Shown in pieces: positions 55,973 to 64,000 of a stretch of 64,000 bases of DNA. The stretch comes from an uncultured Flavobacteriaceae bacterium. Its GTDB lineage: Bacteria; Bacteroidota; Bacteroidia; Flavobacteriales; Flavobacteriaceae. Each line of letters begins with the position of its first letter. Within the stretch, counting starts at the first letter, position 1. The notes under the pieces were generated by a model that saw only the letters and a list, made by a program, of their open reading frames with translations, did no database searches and was not told where the DNA came from. The stretch is taken from contig CANMSA010000017.1 in assembly GCA_947500385.1 (NCBI GenBank), forward strand, positions 1 to 64,000, written 5' to 3'. Made by a program: the position numbers and the translations under genes.

Positions 55973-56896
55973 CTAGTCCAATATTTTTATTCCTTCAGCA
56001 TTAATTTTAGAAACATGCACATCATAATCAACTCCAATATCCCGATACGTTTTTTTCATGCTTTCCCCCACATTTTGTGCCATTTCATCCCCCTTGCTCA
56101 AAGCGAAGATAGAGGGTCCCGAACCAGAGATACCACATCCCAAGGCACCGGTTTGTAGGGCACCAGATTTTAGATCGTCAAACCCTGGAATAAGAATCGA
56201 TCGAATGGGCTCAACAATATGATCCTGTAGGGAACGGCCGATCAGGGCGTAATCTTTTAGAAACAAACCTGCAATCAACCCCCCAACGTTTCCCCATTGT
56301 TTGATACCATCTTGTAAACTAATATTGGTCTTCAGTATTTTTCTGGAATCCGCGGTCTTCACTTCGATTTGTGGGTGAATAACAGTGGCGAACAATTCGG
56401 AAGGAAACGGAATCTGAACAATATCCAAAGGGTGGTAACTACGCACCAGGGTAAAACCTCCGAATAATGCCGGCGCTACGTTGTCGGCGTGGGCTACTCC
56501 GCTCGCCAGTCGTTCTCCTTCCATTGCAAATTCAACCAATTTCGCAGTGCTAAAAGGGTTGCCCAACAAGGTGTTCATTGCCCAAACCGCCCCGGCCGAA
56601 CTGGCTGCACTACTGCCGATACCACTGCCCGCTTTGATTTTTTTATAAATTTCGATATCAAAGCCTCCCTGGTATTCACTTTGTTCCAACAAGGCCAAAC
56701 CTGCAACCCCTGCAACATTCAAATGCGTTTCCATGGGCAGTTTTTGCCCCTCAAGTTTCGTAATGCGAATACCTTTTTCGGATCGTTTGCGAACGACCAT
56801 TTCATCGCCAACGGCATCCAAGGCCAAACCAAGTACATCAAAACCACAAGATACATTTGCAATCGTCGCCGGACAGAATATTTTTAATGTTTCCAT
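55973..56896 (-). CDS. thrB: Homoserine kinase
   Basis: 307 residues of the GHMP kinase family. It phosphorylates homoserine. The N-terminal IFCPATIANVSCGFDVLGLA and ATP-binding KAGSGIGSSAASSAGAVWA are clear, with GCGISGSGPSIFAL near the C-terminus. It begins 2 bp after the thrA stop. Confidence 0.97.
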   Translation of the reverse strand: METLKIFCPATIANVSCGFDVLGLALDAVGDEMVVRKRSEKGIRITKLEGQKLPMETHLNVAGVAGLALLEQSEYQGGFDIEIYKKIKAGSGIGSSAASSAGAVWAMNTLLGNPFSTAKLVEFAMEGERLASGVAHADNVAPALFGGFTLVRSYHPLDIVQIPFPSELFATVIHPQIEVKTADSRKILKTNISLQDGIKQWGNVGGLIAGLFLKDYALIGRSLQDHIVEPIRSILIPGFDDLKSGALQTGALGCGISGSGPSIFALSKGDEMAQNVGESMKKTYRDIGVDYDVHVSKINAEGIKILD

Positions 56897-56898
56897 GG

Positions 56899-59343
56899 TT
56901 AAAAATTTCCAATTCGAATGATGTCGGCAAAAATACCAGATGCAGTAACCGCAGCACCCGCACCTGCACCTTTTATGATCATGGGCTGGTCGGGATATCG
57001 TTCGGTATAGAACAACACAATATTATCACTTCCCTCAAGGTTATAGAAATCATGCCCTTTGGGAATTTCCTGTAGCCCCACTCGGGCTCTTCCATCTACG
57101 AATTGCGCTACATACTTCAGCTTGCTATCCTTCGCCTTGGCCTCGCTATAGCGTTTTTGAAATGATGCCTCTTCTTTTTTGATCGCGGCAAAGAAATCTT
57201 CATTCGTTGTCGTTTCAAGACTTTCTTTTGATAAAAACGAGGTATTTTCAATATCCTCTATCTCAAGTCGATGTCCACTTTCTCTTGCCAGGATTAGAAT
57301 TTTTCGCATCACATCGATTCCGCTCAAATCTATTTTCGGGTCGGGTTCTGTATAGCCTTCTTTCTGCGCCCGCAATACAATGTCATGAAACGTATGTGAT
57401 TCATTGAAATTATTGAATACAAAATTGAGACTCCCGGAGAGTACCGCTTGAATTTTGAGTACTTTATCACCTGAGGCAATCAAGTTTTTCAGAGTATCCA
57501 ATATGGGGAGACCGGCCCCTACGTTGGTCTCGAACAAAAAGGGTGCATTGTACTTTCTGGATAGTACTTTTAGCCCATGATAGTTTTCATAGGCCGATGA
57601 ACAGGCTATTTTATTGCAGGTAACGACCGAAATACTACTCTCAAGGTAATCGGCATACATTTTTGAAACTTCGTCACTCGCCGTATTATCGACAAAAATA
57701 CTATTGCGATAATTAAGACGGTTTACCCATTGCATAAAACGTTTTTGATCGGCCTTTTCCCCGTTTGCCAGTTGTGTTTCCCATTGATCCAAATCGATGC
57801 CATTTTCATCAAAATGCATCGTCCGGGAATTCGAAATTCCAATGATTCGAATGGCAAGTCTTAGATGGTCTCTAAGGTATGATTGTTGCTGCCGTACCTG
57901 TGCCAAAAATTTAGCCCCAACATTTCCTACCCCCATTACAAATAGGTTGAGTTGCTTTATATTTTCTTCGAAAAAGGCTTCGTGTAAGGAGTTTAACGCT
58001 TTTTTTACGTCATCCTTTGCTATTACTGCGGAAATATTTCGTTCCGAGGCTCCTTGGGCGATAACACGGATATTTACGTTGTTCCGTCCCAACGTACTGA
58101 ACATTTTTCCGCTCAACCCCTGGTGGCTTTTCATATTATCGCCTACTAAGGCAATGATTGCCATGTCTTTTTCGGCCAGTACAGGTTGAATTTTCTTTTG
58201 CGCGATTTCAAAGGCAAAGGCGTCGTTCACTACTTGAACGGCTTTGTCAATATCGGCACTTGAAATGCCCACACAAATAGAATGCTCGGAAGAGGCTTGG
58301 GTAATAAGTACCACGCTTATTGCCGCGTGCGAAAGTACCTCGAAAAAACGCTTTGAAGTACCGGGAACACCCACCATTCCGGGACCTTGTAGGGATAACA
58401 AGGCTATCTCATCAATATGACTTATTCCCCGTACGGTCTTGTTTTTTTCGTTTCTGTTTTTTGTGATAAGGGTACCTTCGGCTTGTGGTTCAAAGGTATT
58501 TTTGATTACAATAGGAATCCCTTTTGAGAGTACCGGTTGAATTGTAGGGGAGTACAACACTTTCGCACCAAAATGGGAAAGTTCCATGGCCTCCTCAAAG
58601 GAGATATGGGGAATTGCTTGTGCTTGTTTAACAATTTTGGGATTGGCAGTGTACATACCGCTCACATCCGTCCATATTTGCAATAAGTCTGCGTCCAAGG
58701 TAGCAGCTAAGATGGCCGCGGAATAGTCAGACCCGCCTCTACCCAAAGTTGTAGACATGCCCTCCTCTGTCGAAGCAATAAAACCACCCATTAAAACAAT
58801 CTTGGCAGAAACATTTTCAAAATAGTCTTGGCAACATTTTTTGGTGAGTTCAAAATGTACCGCCGCTTTACCATAGTTGTCATCCGTTTTTATGAGTTCC
58901 CTGCTGTCTTTATAAACGACATCCAACCCTTCGGAACTAAAATATTCACTGATAATATAGGAGGACAACAACTCTCCAAAACTGACAATTTTATCCAGTA
59001 GTTTAGGGGTCGTTTCGCCAATTAAGAAGGCACCTTCGAGCAAGGTTTCCAGCACGTTCAACTCACTTTTCACTTTGCTTAAAACCGTACTTTGAGACTT
59101 GATCGGCAGCAACGATTTGATAGTTTCTAGATGCCTTTTTTCAATATCGGGTACGATAGAGGTATAACTTTCGTCTTGCAAAGAAGCCATTGAAGCGGCC
59201 GTTAATAAGAGATCGGTAACACCACCGAGGGCAGAAACGACCACAATAATTCGTTTGTCGGAAGCCTCGGAAACGATCTTCTTTACGAGGGATATATTTT
59301 TTGCATTGGCAACAGAAGTGCCGCCAAATTTTAATACTTGCAT
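56899..59343 (-). CDS. thrA: Bifunctional aspartokinase / homoserine dehydrogenase
   Basis: 814 residues. The N-terminal aspartokinase (QVLKFGGTSVANAKNI, TLGRGGSDYSAAIL) is followed by ACT domains around residues 310-450 and a homoserine dehydrogenase domain (LFVMGVGNVGAKFL, SGSLNFVFNNF, EGYTEPDPKIDLSG). It catalyses the first and third steps from aspartate toward threonine and methionine; the ACT region is where threonine feedback usually acts. It heads thrABC and has its own promoter and a Thr-rich leader frame. Confidence 0.98.
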   Translation of the reverse strand: MQVLKFGGTSVANAKNISLVKKIVSEASDKRIIVVVSALGGVTDLLLTAASMASLQDESYTSIVPDIEKRHLETIKSLLPIKSQSTVLSKVKSELNVLETLLEGAFLIGETTPKLLDKIVSFGELLSSYIISEYFSSEGLDVVYKDSRELIKTDDNYGKAAVHFELTKKCCQDYFENVSAKIVLMGGFIASTEEGMSTTLGRGGSDYSAAILAATLDADLLQIWTDVSGMYTANPKIVKQAQAIPHISFEEAMELSHFGAKVLYSPTIQPVLSKGIPIVIKNTFEPQAEGTLITKNRNEKNKTVRGISHIDEIALLSLQGPGMVGVPGTSKRFFEVLSHAAISVVLITQASSEHSICVGISSADIDKAVQVVNDAFAFEIAQKKIQPVLAEKDMAIIALVGDNMKSHQGLSGKMFSTLGRNNVNIRVIAQGASERNISAVIAKDDVKKALNSLHEAFFEENIKQLNLFVMGVGNVGAKFLAQVRQQQSYLRDHLRLAIRIIGISNSRTMHFDENGIDLDQWETQLANGEKADQKRFMQWVNRLNYRNSIFVDNTASDEVSKMYADYLESSISVVTCNKIACSSAYENYHGLKVLSRKYNAPFLFETNVGAGLPILDTLKNLIASGDKVLKIQAVLSGSLNFVFNNFNESHTFHDIVLRAQKEGYTEPDPKIDLSGIDVMRKILILARESGHRLEIEDIENTSFLSKESLETTTNEDFFAAIKKEEASFQKRYSEAKAKDSKLKYVAQFVDGRARVGLQEIPKGHDFYNLEGSDNIVLFYTERYPDQPMIIKGAGAGAAVTASGIFADIIRIGNF

Positions 59344-59413
59344 GATGCGTTGAAATTAGGATGTATTTTGTTTAGGGAGCGATGAATCGCGAGGATCGGA
59401 AGTATATAGCAGT

Positions 59414-59497
59414 TTACCCCAACGGGGTAATAGTACAGGTGAATGTACGACGGATGCTTGGTAAGCTACAATCTAAATTTGTGACTACTAGATTCAC
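59414..59497 (-). CDS. Candidate threonine-operon leader peptide
   Basis: A 27-codon frame starting with GTG lies in the predicted thrA leader, about 20 nt after the inferred transcription start. Near its end the codons read Thr-Phe-Thr-Cys-Thr-Ile-Thr-Pro-Leu-Gly-stop, so four of seven codons are ACN. The stop falls in a hairpin (TTACCCC / GGGGTAA). No T run follows, so a simple Rho-independent attenuator is not seen. No ATG exists in the leader. Interpretation is inference. Confidence 0.4.
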   Translation of the reverse strand: MNLVVTNLDCSLPSIRRTFTCTITPLG

Positions 59498-59520
59498 AGG
59501 GTTTAATTTCTTGTGAATCT
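59490..59520 (-). promoter_or_regulatory. Inverted repeat at the thrA transcription start
   Basis: AGATTCACA at 59490-59498 and TGTGAATCT at 59512-59520 are perfect 9-bp inverted repeats with a 13-bp gap. On the minus strand the repeat begins right after the -7 box and covers the GTG of the leader frame. It could be an operator or an mRNA hairpin hiding that start. Confidence 0.6.
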
Positions 59521-59551
59521 CAAAAGTAGTACATTTAGCGCCTCAACCAAA
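59521..59551 (-). promoter_or_regulatory. thrA promoter (TTTG, 19-bp spacer, TACTTTTG)
   Basis: On the minus strand TTTG (59551-59548) and TACTTTTG (59528-59521) match the full Bacteroidota consensus at 19-bp spacing. The leader to thrA would be about 175 nt. Confidence 0.75.
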
Positions 59552-59605
59552 TGTTTATCGGTATTTTTACGGAATTGGTAAATTTTGTCAGGATTTTTTA
59601 GCAAG

Positions 59606-61159
59606 ATGAAAATATTTTCAGGGAAACAGATTTACGAGGCGGATGCCTACACTATTCAAAAACAAGGTATTAGTAGTGACGCACTGATGGAAAGGGCGGC
59701 CATGCAAATTTTTAATTGGATCCATCTTCGCATGCAAGGGGCCCCCGTGAAAATTCATCTTTTTTGCGGTATTGGGAATAATGGGGGAGATGGCATTGCC
59801 TTGGCACGTCACCTGCTGGAACATGGATATAACATTGGGGTGTATGTTGTAAATTATAGCAAGACCCGGTCCAAAGACTTTTTAATTAATTTGGAACGCC
59901 TAAAGGCGCGAAAAGTATGGCCTGCATTTTTGGAATCTGACTGTGAACTTCCGGTAATCGGAAAAGATGATATTATCGTAGATGCCATTTTCGGTATAGG
60001 GCTCAATAGGGCGCCCGATGCATGGGTGGTTCGCTTGATGGAACATTTGCATAGCACACAGGCCTTTATACTTTCTGTCGATATCCCATCCGGAATGTAT
60101 ACCGATAAGGGCGTTGTGGATTCCAACGCCGTGATCAAGGCGAATTTTGTACTAAGTTTTCAAGCCCCTAAACTAACATTTTTTTTACCTGGTACCGGTA
60201 TTTACAGCAATCAGTGGGAAGTACTGGATATCGGGTTAGATCCGGAATATCTGCTTACCACAGAAACCGATTATGAGCTTATTGGTAAAAATGAGGTGTT
60301 GCCATTATATGTGCCAAGGGAAAAGTTTGTCCACAAAGGTACTTTTGGACATGTCCTCGTCATAGGAGGTAGTTTGGGTAAAATAGGTGCGGTTCATTTA
60401 GCTGCCAAAAGCAGTTTACGCACCGGTAGTGGGTTGGTATCTGTCTATGTGCCCGAATGTGGACTCTTACCGTTACAGACAAATGTGCCGGAGGTAATGG
60501 TTGCTACCGATAGTGGTGCGCACTTCCTATCGAATATCGATTGTAAACTTGATGGTAAAACAATTGCCATAGGAGTAGGTATGGGCCAAGAGACGGCCAC
60601 GGTAAATGCCCTTTCGCACTTCTTGGACCAAGTGGACAGTCCGATAGTTGTTGATGCCGATGCTTTGAACATCCTGTCAAAAAAGAAAATACTTCTTAAG
60701 AAACTACCGAACGATTCAGTACTTACACCACATCCAAAAGAACTGGAACGTTTGATAGGAAAATGGAAGGATGATTTTGAAAAGTTAAAAAAGGCCAAAG
60801 CCTTTTCGAAGAAATATCATTGCATCTTAGTTATAAAAGGCGCACATACCATTACCTTACACGGCGGAAAGGGATACATCAATATGACGGGCAATCCCGG
60901 GATGGCCACCGCCGGAAGCGGTGATGTGCTTACCGGGGTCATTGCAGGTCTCATGGCACAAGGCTATGCACCCTTGCACGCCGCCATATTCGGTGTGTAC
61001 CTGCATGGCAGGGCAGGAGATATCGCGGTTGAGGCAAGCGGATACCAAGCACTGTTGGCTTCCGATATTTCCAACGCAATCGGAAAAGCTTTTATCGATC
61101 TTTTTAAAGTACCGGAGGGACCGCCGCAAGCGGAGGAGTCACAGGAAGAAAATGGATGA
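59606..61159 (+). CDS. nnr: Bifunctional NAD(P)H-hydrate repair enzyme
   Basis: 517 residues from ATG 59606; the longer open frame starting at 59585 uses TTG and overlaps a promoter-like sequence. The N-terminal YjeF_N epimerase domain (about 1-215) has FCGIGNNGGDGIALARHL and VDAIFGIGLNR; the C-terminal ADP-dependent dehydratase has HVLVIGGSLGKIGAVHLA, TPHPKELERL and GNPGMATAGSGDVLTGV. It repairs hydrated NADH/NADPH. It is divergent from thrA. Confidence 0.96.
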   Translation: MKIFSGKQIYEADAYTIQKQGISSDALMERAAMQIFNWIHLRMQGAPVKIHLFCGIGNNGGDGIALARHLLEHGYNIGVYVVNYSKTRSKDFLINLERLKARKVWPAFLESDCELPVIGKDDIIVDAIFGIGLNRAPDAWVVRLMEHLHSTQAFILSVDIPSGMYTDKGVVDSNAVIKANFVLSFQAPKLTFFLPGTGIYSNQWEVLDIGLDPEYLLTTETDYELIGKNEVLPLYVPREKFVHKGTFGHVLVIGGSLGKIGAVHLAAKSSLRTGSGLVSVYVPECGLLPLQTNVPEVMVATDSGAHFLSNIDCKLDGKTIAIGVGMGQETATVNALSHFLDQVDSPIVVDADALNILSKKKILLKKLPNDSVLTPHPKELERLIGKWKDDFEKLKKAKAFSKKYHCILVIKGAHTITLHGGKGYINMTGNPGMATAGSGDVLTGVIAGLMAQGYAPLHAAIFGVYLHGRAGDIAVEASGYQALLASDISNAIGKAFIDLFKVPEGPPQAEESQEENG

Positions 61160-61206
61160 TAGCTGGTTTCGGTGTTGGTTGGTCGGTGTTGATCGTTATA
61201 GCGGTC

Positions 61207-61608
61207 TTAACGACCTTTAACCCTTCTTTTTACCCAAGCCAAGGCGTTGTCATATTCAATAAAGAATTTCATCGGTTTCTTGTAGAAGAGCTTTTCGATC
61301 TTGAAGTTATGCATATCCATTTCTTTGATAGAAACAATTGCAAAGGCCTTTAAGTTTTCCAGTTCCCTAACGTATGAGTAGATGGTAGGGTCAATTGCAA
61401 ATGCATTTTTGCGAAGGCTTATATAACCGAAATCGCGGTTTCGAAAATGAATTTCCGAAATTCCGATAATTTGGTAGGCCCTTTCCAAGGTTAATGTTGC
61501 CCCTTCGTCAAAAATAGAAACCATATGGTTTTCATACACTTGTATTTTACCTATCTCTAACTGATATTCTCTTACGACTATCTTTTTCTTAGATTTTCCC
61601 ACTTTCAT
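61207..61608 (-). CDS. Small cytoplasmic protein of unknown function
   Basis: 133 residues, basic ends (MKVGKSKKKIVVREY at the start, WVKRRVKGR at the end), mostly alternating strands and helices, no signal or membrane segment. It may have an SpoIIAA/STAS-like fold, judged only from the pattern. It is convergent with nnr (47 bp apart). No function is proposed. Confidence 0.72.
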   Translation of the reverse strand: MKVGKSKKKIVVREYQLEIGKIQVYENHMVSIFDEGATLTLERAYQIIGISEIHFRNRDFGYISLRKNAFAIDPTIYSYVRELENLKAFAIVSIKEMDMHNFKIEKLFYKKPMKFFIEYDNALAWVKRRVKGR

Positions 61609-61758
61609 TATGCGTATTTTAATAGTGTCTCGAAACGAAAGTAGCGGTATGTGCAGACATGAAGTAAAATATTAGATTAAAGGCGTAAATATCGTTTATA
61701 CTGCTATCTATTGTATTTGGGCGTCTTTTTTCTTACTTCTTGAATACTGATCAATAAA

Positions 61759-61785
61759 AAAAGGGACGATTATCTCGCCCCTTTT
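61759..61785 (-). terminator. clpC terminator
   Basis: An 11-bp stem (61775-61785 with 61759-61769), perfect on the minus-strand RNA when one G-U pair is allowed, is followed by a U run. It lies about 25 bp downstream of the clpC stop. Confidence 0.85.
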
Positions 61786-61808
61786 CGGTGTTCTTTTCCT
61801 ACTAAATA

Positions 61809-64000
61809 TCAGGCTTTCGAAGATTTCGTCGCTTTTTTGATCTTAATGGTCAATTCTTCTTTTTTAGCGTCGAAATCCATAAAGATGCTATCGCCTTCTA
61901 CCAACTTGGAATTCACGATTTCTTCGGCCAAGGCATCTTCTATATACTTTTGAATAGCTCTTTTCAAAGGCCTGGCCCCGTACTGTTTGTCGAAACCTTT
62001 ATCGGCGATGTAGTCCTTGGCCTTATCTGTTAGGCTAAGGTCGTATCCGATATCTTTTATTCTGGCGAACAGTTTTTCAAGTTCTATATCGATGATTTGG
62101 TGAATGTCTTCCCGTTCTAGCGGATTAAAGACCACTACATCATCGATTCGATTCAAGAATTCTGGTGCGAATGCCTTTTTAAGGGCATTTTCGATGACAC
62201 TTTTCTGATGCGTATCGGCCTGCGAAATTTTGGCCGAGGTTCCAAAACCGACTCCCTGTCCGAAGTCTTTTAATTGACGCGCTCCAATGTTCGATGTCAT
62301 GATAATAATACTATTCCTAAAGTCGATCTTACGACCTAAGCTATCGGTAAGGTAGCCATCGTCCAATACTTGCAAAAGCATATTGAACACATCTGGATGG
62401 GCTTTTTCCACCTCGTCCAACAAGATTACGGAATAGGGTTTTCTACGTACTTTTTCTGTTAATTGTCCGCCTTCTTCATAACCCACGTATCCCGGAGGTG
62501 CCCCAACCAATCGGGAAATGGCGAATTTCTCCATGTATTCGCTCATATCAATGCGTATCAATGCATCTTCCGAATCAAAAAGTTCTTTGGCCAGTACTTT
62601 GGCAAGTTGTGTTTTTCCCACCCCTGTCTGCCCAAGGAAAATAAAAGATCCTATTGGTTTGTTGGGGTCTTTAAGTCCGGCACGGTTGCGTTGTATCGCC
62701 TTGGCTACTTTCGCAACGGCTTCGTCCTGGCCGATCACATTGCCTTTAATAAGTTCGGGTAACTCGGCCAATTTATTGCTCTCGGTCTGCGCAATGCGAT
62801 TTACGGGAATTCCGCTCATCATAGAGACTACATCGGCAACATTGTCTTCGGTGACCGTCTCTTTGTGCAGTTTGCTATCGTCTTCCCATTTTTCTTGGGC
62901 AATGGCGAGGTCTTTTTCGAGTCTTTTTTCATCGTCGCGTAACTTGGCCGCTTCCTCGTACTTTTGCTTTTTGACCACACTGTTCTTTAGTTCTCGAACA
63001 TCTTCCAACTGTTTTTCGAGCTCTAAGATTTGTTTGGGCACATCCATGTTGACGATGTGTACGCGAGAACCCGCTTCGTCAAGCGCATCGATGGCTTTGT
63101 CCGGTAAAAACCGATCGGTCATATAACGATTGGTCAATTTTACACAGGCAACGATTGCTTCGTCGGTATAGAGTACGTTGTGGTGGTCTTCGTATTTACT
63201 TTTGATATTTTGCAATATCTCGATCGTTTCCCCTACGGAGGTAGGTTCTACGATGACTTTTTGAAAACGTCGTTCAAGCGCTCCATCTTTTTCAATGTAC
63301 TGTCTGTACTCATCCAAGGTCGTGGCACCGATGCATTGTATTTCTCCTCTTGCCAAGGCAGGTTTGAACATATTGGAGGCATCCAAACTTCCCGTGGCAC
63401 CCCCGGCGCCTACAATGGTATGGATTTCATCAATAAAGAGAATTACATCATCGTTTTTCTCCAATTCGTTCATGACCGCTTTCATACGCTCTTCGAACTG
63501 GCCACGGTACTTGGTACCTGCCACCAAAGACGCGAGGTCTAGGGTTACTACCCTTTTGTTGTAGAGTATGCGGGATACTTTTTTATTAATAATGCGCAGT
63601 GCAAGCCCTTCTGCAATGGCACTTTTACCGACTCCCGGTTCCCCGATGAGCAAAGGGTTGTTCTTTTTACGGCGGCTTAAGATCTGCGAAACCCGCTCGA
63701 TTTCCTTTTCCCTACCGACCACGGGATCCAACTTATTCTCTTCGGCCATCCGTGTCAAATCCCTACCGAAATTGTCAAGGACCGGAGTTTTTGATTTTTT
63801 ATTTCCTTTTTGATTTCCAGTGGAAGAAAAATTCCCTTCCTTACTCTCGTTGCCATCGTCCGATTCGTTCGGGAACGACTCGGAAGTAGGGGCGTCCACG
63901 ATTTCATCATCGCTGGTAATCATAAATTTGAATTGCTCTTTTACCCCATCGTAATCCACCTTAAGCTTATGTAACAGCTTAGTAGTGGGGTCGTTTTCAT
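61809..64000 (-). CDS. clpC: ATP-dependent Clp protease ATP-binding subunit ClpC (N-terminus outside window)
   Basis: The frame is open to the right edge: residues before the internal GTG at 63959 read NDPTTKLLHKLK, which fits the ClpC N-domain, so the gene continues beyond 64000. About 730 codons are visible. AAA-1 has IGEPGVGKSAIAEGL, a UVR-type coiled region has EEAAKLRDDEKRLEKDL, and AAA-2 has LGQTGVGKTQLAK and LLDEVEKAHPD. ClpC unfolds substrates for ClpP. An acidic Ser/Asn-rich linker lies between the N-domain and AAA-1. Confidence 0.97.
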   Translation of the reverse strand, partial: ENDPTTKLLHKLKVDYDGVKEQFKFMITSDDEIVDAPTSESFPNESDDGNESKEGNFSSTGNQKGNKKSKTPVLDNFGRDLTRMAEENKLDPVVGREKEIERVSQILSRRKKNNPLLIGEPGVGKSAIAEGLALRIINKKVSRILYNKRVVTLDLASLVAGTKYRGQFEERMKAVMNELEKNDDVILFIDEIHTIVGAGGATGSLDASNMFKPALARGEIQCIGATTLDEYRQYIEKDGALERRFQKVIVEPTSVGETIEILQNIKSKYEDHHNVLYTDEAIVACVKLTNRYMTDRFLPDKAIDALDEAGSRVHIVNMDVPKQILELEKQLEDVRELKNSVVKKQKYEEAAKLRDDEKRLEKDLAIAQEKWEDDSKLHKETVTEDNVADVVSMMSGIPVNRIAQTESNKLAELPELIKGNVIGQDEAVAKVAKAIQRNRAGLKDPNKPIGSFIFLGQTGVGKTQLAKVLAKELFDSEDALIRIDMSEYMEKFAISRLVGAPPGYVGYEEGGQLTEKVRRKPYSVILLDEVEKAHPDVFNMLLQVLDDGYLTDSLGRKIDFRNSIIIMTSNIGARQLKDFGQGVGFGTSAKISQADTHQKSVIENALKKAFAPEFLNRIDDVVVFNPLEREDIHQIIDIELEKLFARIKDIGYDLSLTDKAKDYIADKGFDKQYGARPLKRAIQKYIEDALAEEIVNSKLVEGDSIFMDFDAKKEELTIKIKKATKSSKA

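Overview
The window is chromosomal DNA from a marine member of the Flavobacteriaceae (Bacteroidota). The evidence is three large secreted proteins ending in type IX secretion (T9SS type A) sorting domains, a lipoprotein alginate lyase, Bacteroidota-type promoters (-7 box TAnnTTTG, often with a -33 TTG), AT-rich leaders with few Shine-Dalgarno sites, and a housekeeping gene set typical of the group. I can support 48 protein-coding genes (the first and last cut by the window edges), one candidate leader peptide and one RNA gene. No tRNA, rRNA, insertion sequence, CRISPR array or prophage was seen.

Layout. 1-8.2 kb: two adjacent surface-protein genes sharing a Cys-bracketed Ig-like repeat; the second also carries a PQQ-type sugar dehydrogenase domain and a repeat region resembling beta-propeller blades. 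8.4-21.2 kb: housekeeping genes (lon, cmk, a LysM/BON protein, rpsA, pyrR, pyrB, two small proteins, rnz, pdxH, sixA, ppk1), then miaE on the other strand. 22.0-28.8 kb: a complete, tightly coupled ebo operon (eboA to eboF) followed by a TMEM220-family gene. 28.8-33.4 kb: dnaX, RNase P RNA (rnpB), rsmD, a DUF3822 gene and a membrane-anchored protein. 33.7-39.4 kb: a RecD-like helicase, a DUF4126 protein, then kdsB, a HAD phosphatase, a kdnB-like dehydrogenase and an acyltransferase, which together suggest synthesis of Kdo or 8-amino-Kdo for lipopolysaccharide. 39.7-47.8 kb: a 2237-residue BspA/DUF285 surface protein and a lipoprotein. 48.1-52.1 kb: yebC, a pterin dehydratase, and the gcvT-glsA-dehydrogenase operon. 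52.1-54.6 kb: an 800-bp non-coding stretch with a 13-bp tandem repeat, then a CBM6-CBM32-PL7 alginate lyase. 54.7-59.6 kb: thrABC with a candidate attenuation leader. 59.6-64 kb: nnr, a small unknown gene, and clpC running off the right edge.

The most interesting points are: (i) an A10 run in dnaX at the domain III boundary, where a slip in either direction reaches a stop within a few codons and would give a gamma-like short product; (ii) the orphan ebo operon with a TMEM220 gene attached; (iii) a Thr-rich leader ORF in front of thrA; (iv) four exact-period 13-bp operator-like repeats upstream of the alginate lyase; (v) the Ig-like repeat arrays; (vi) the kdsB-HAD-kdnB cluster with no aminotransferase gene beside it. 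All assignments come from reading the sequence and from memory of the families; no database search was run.
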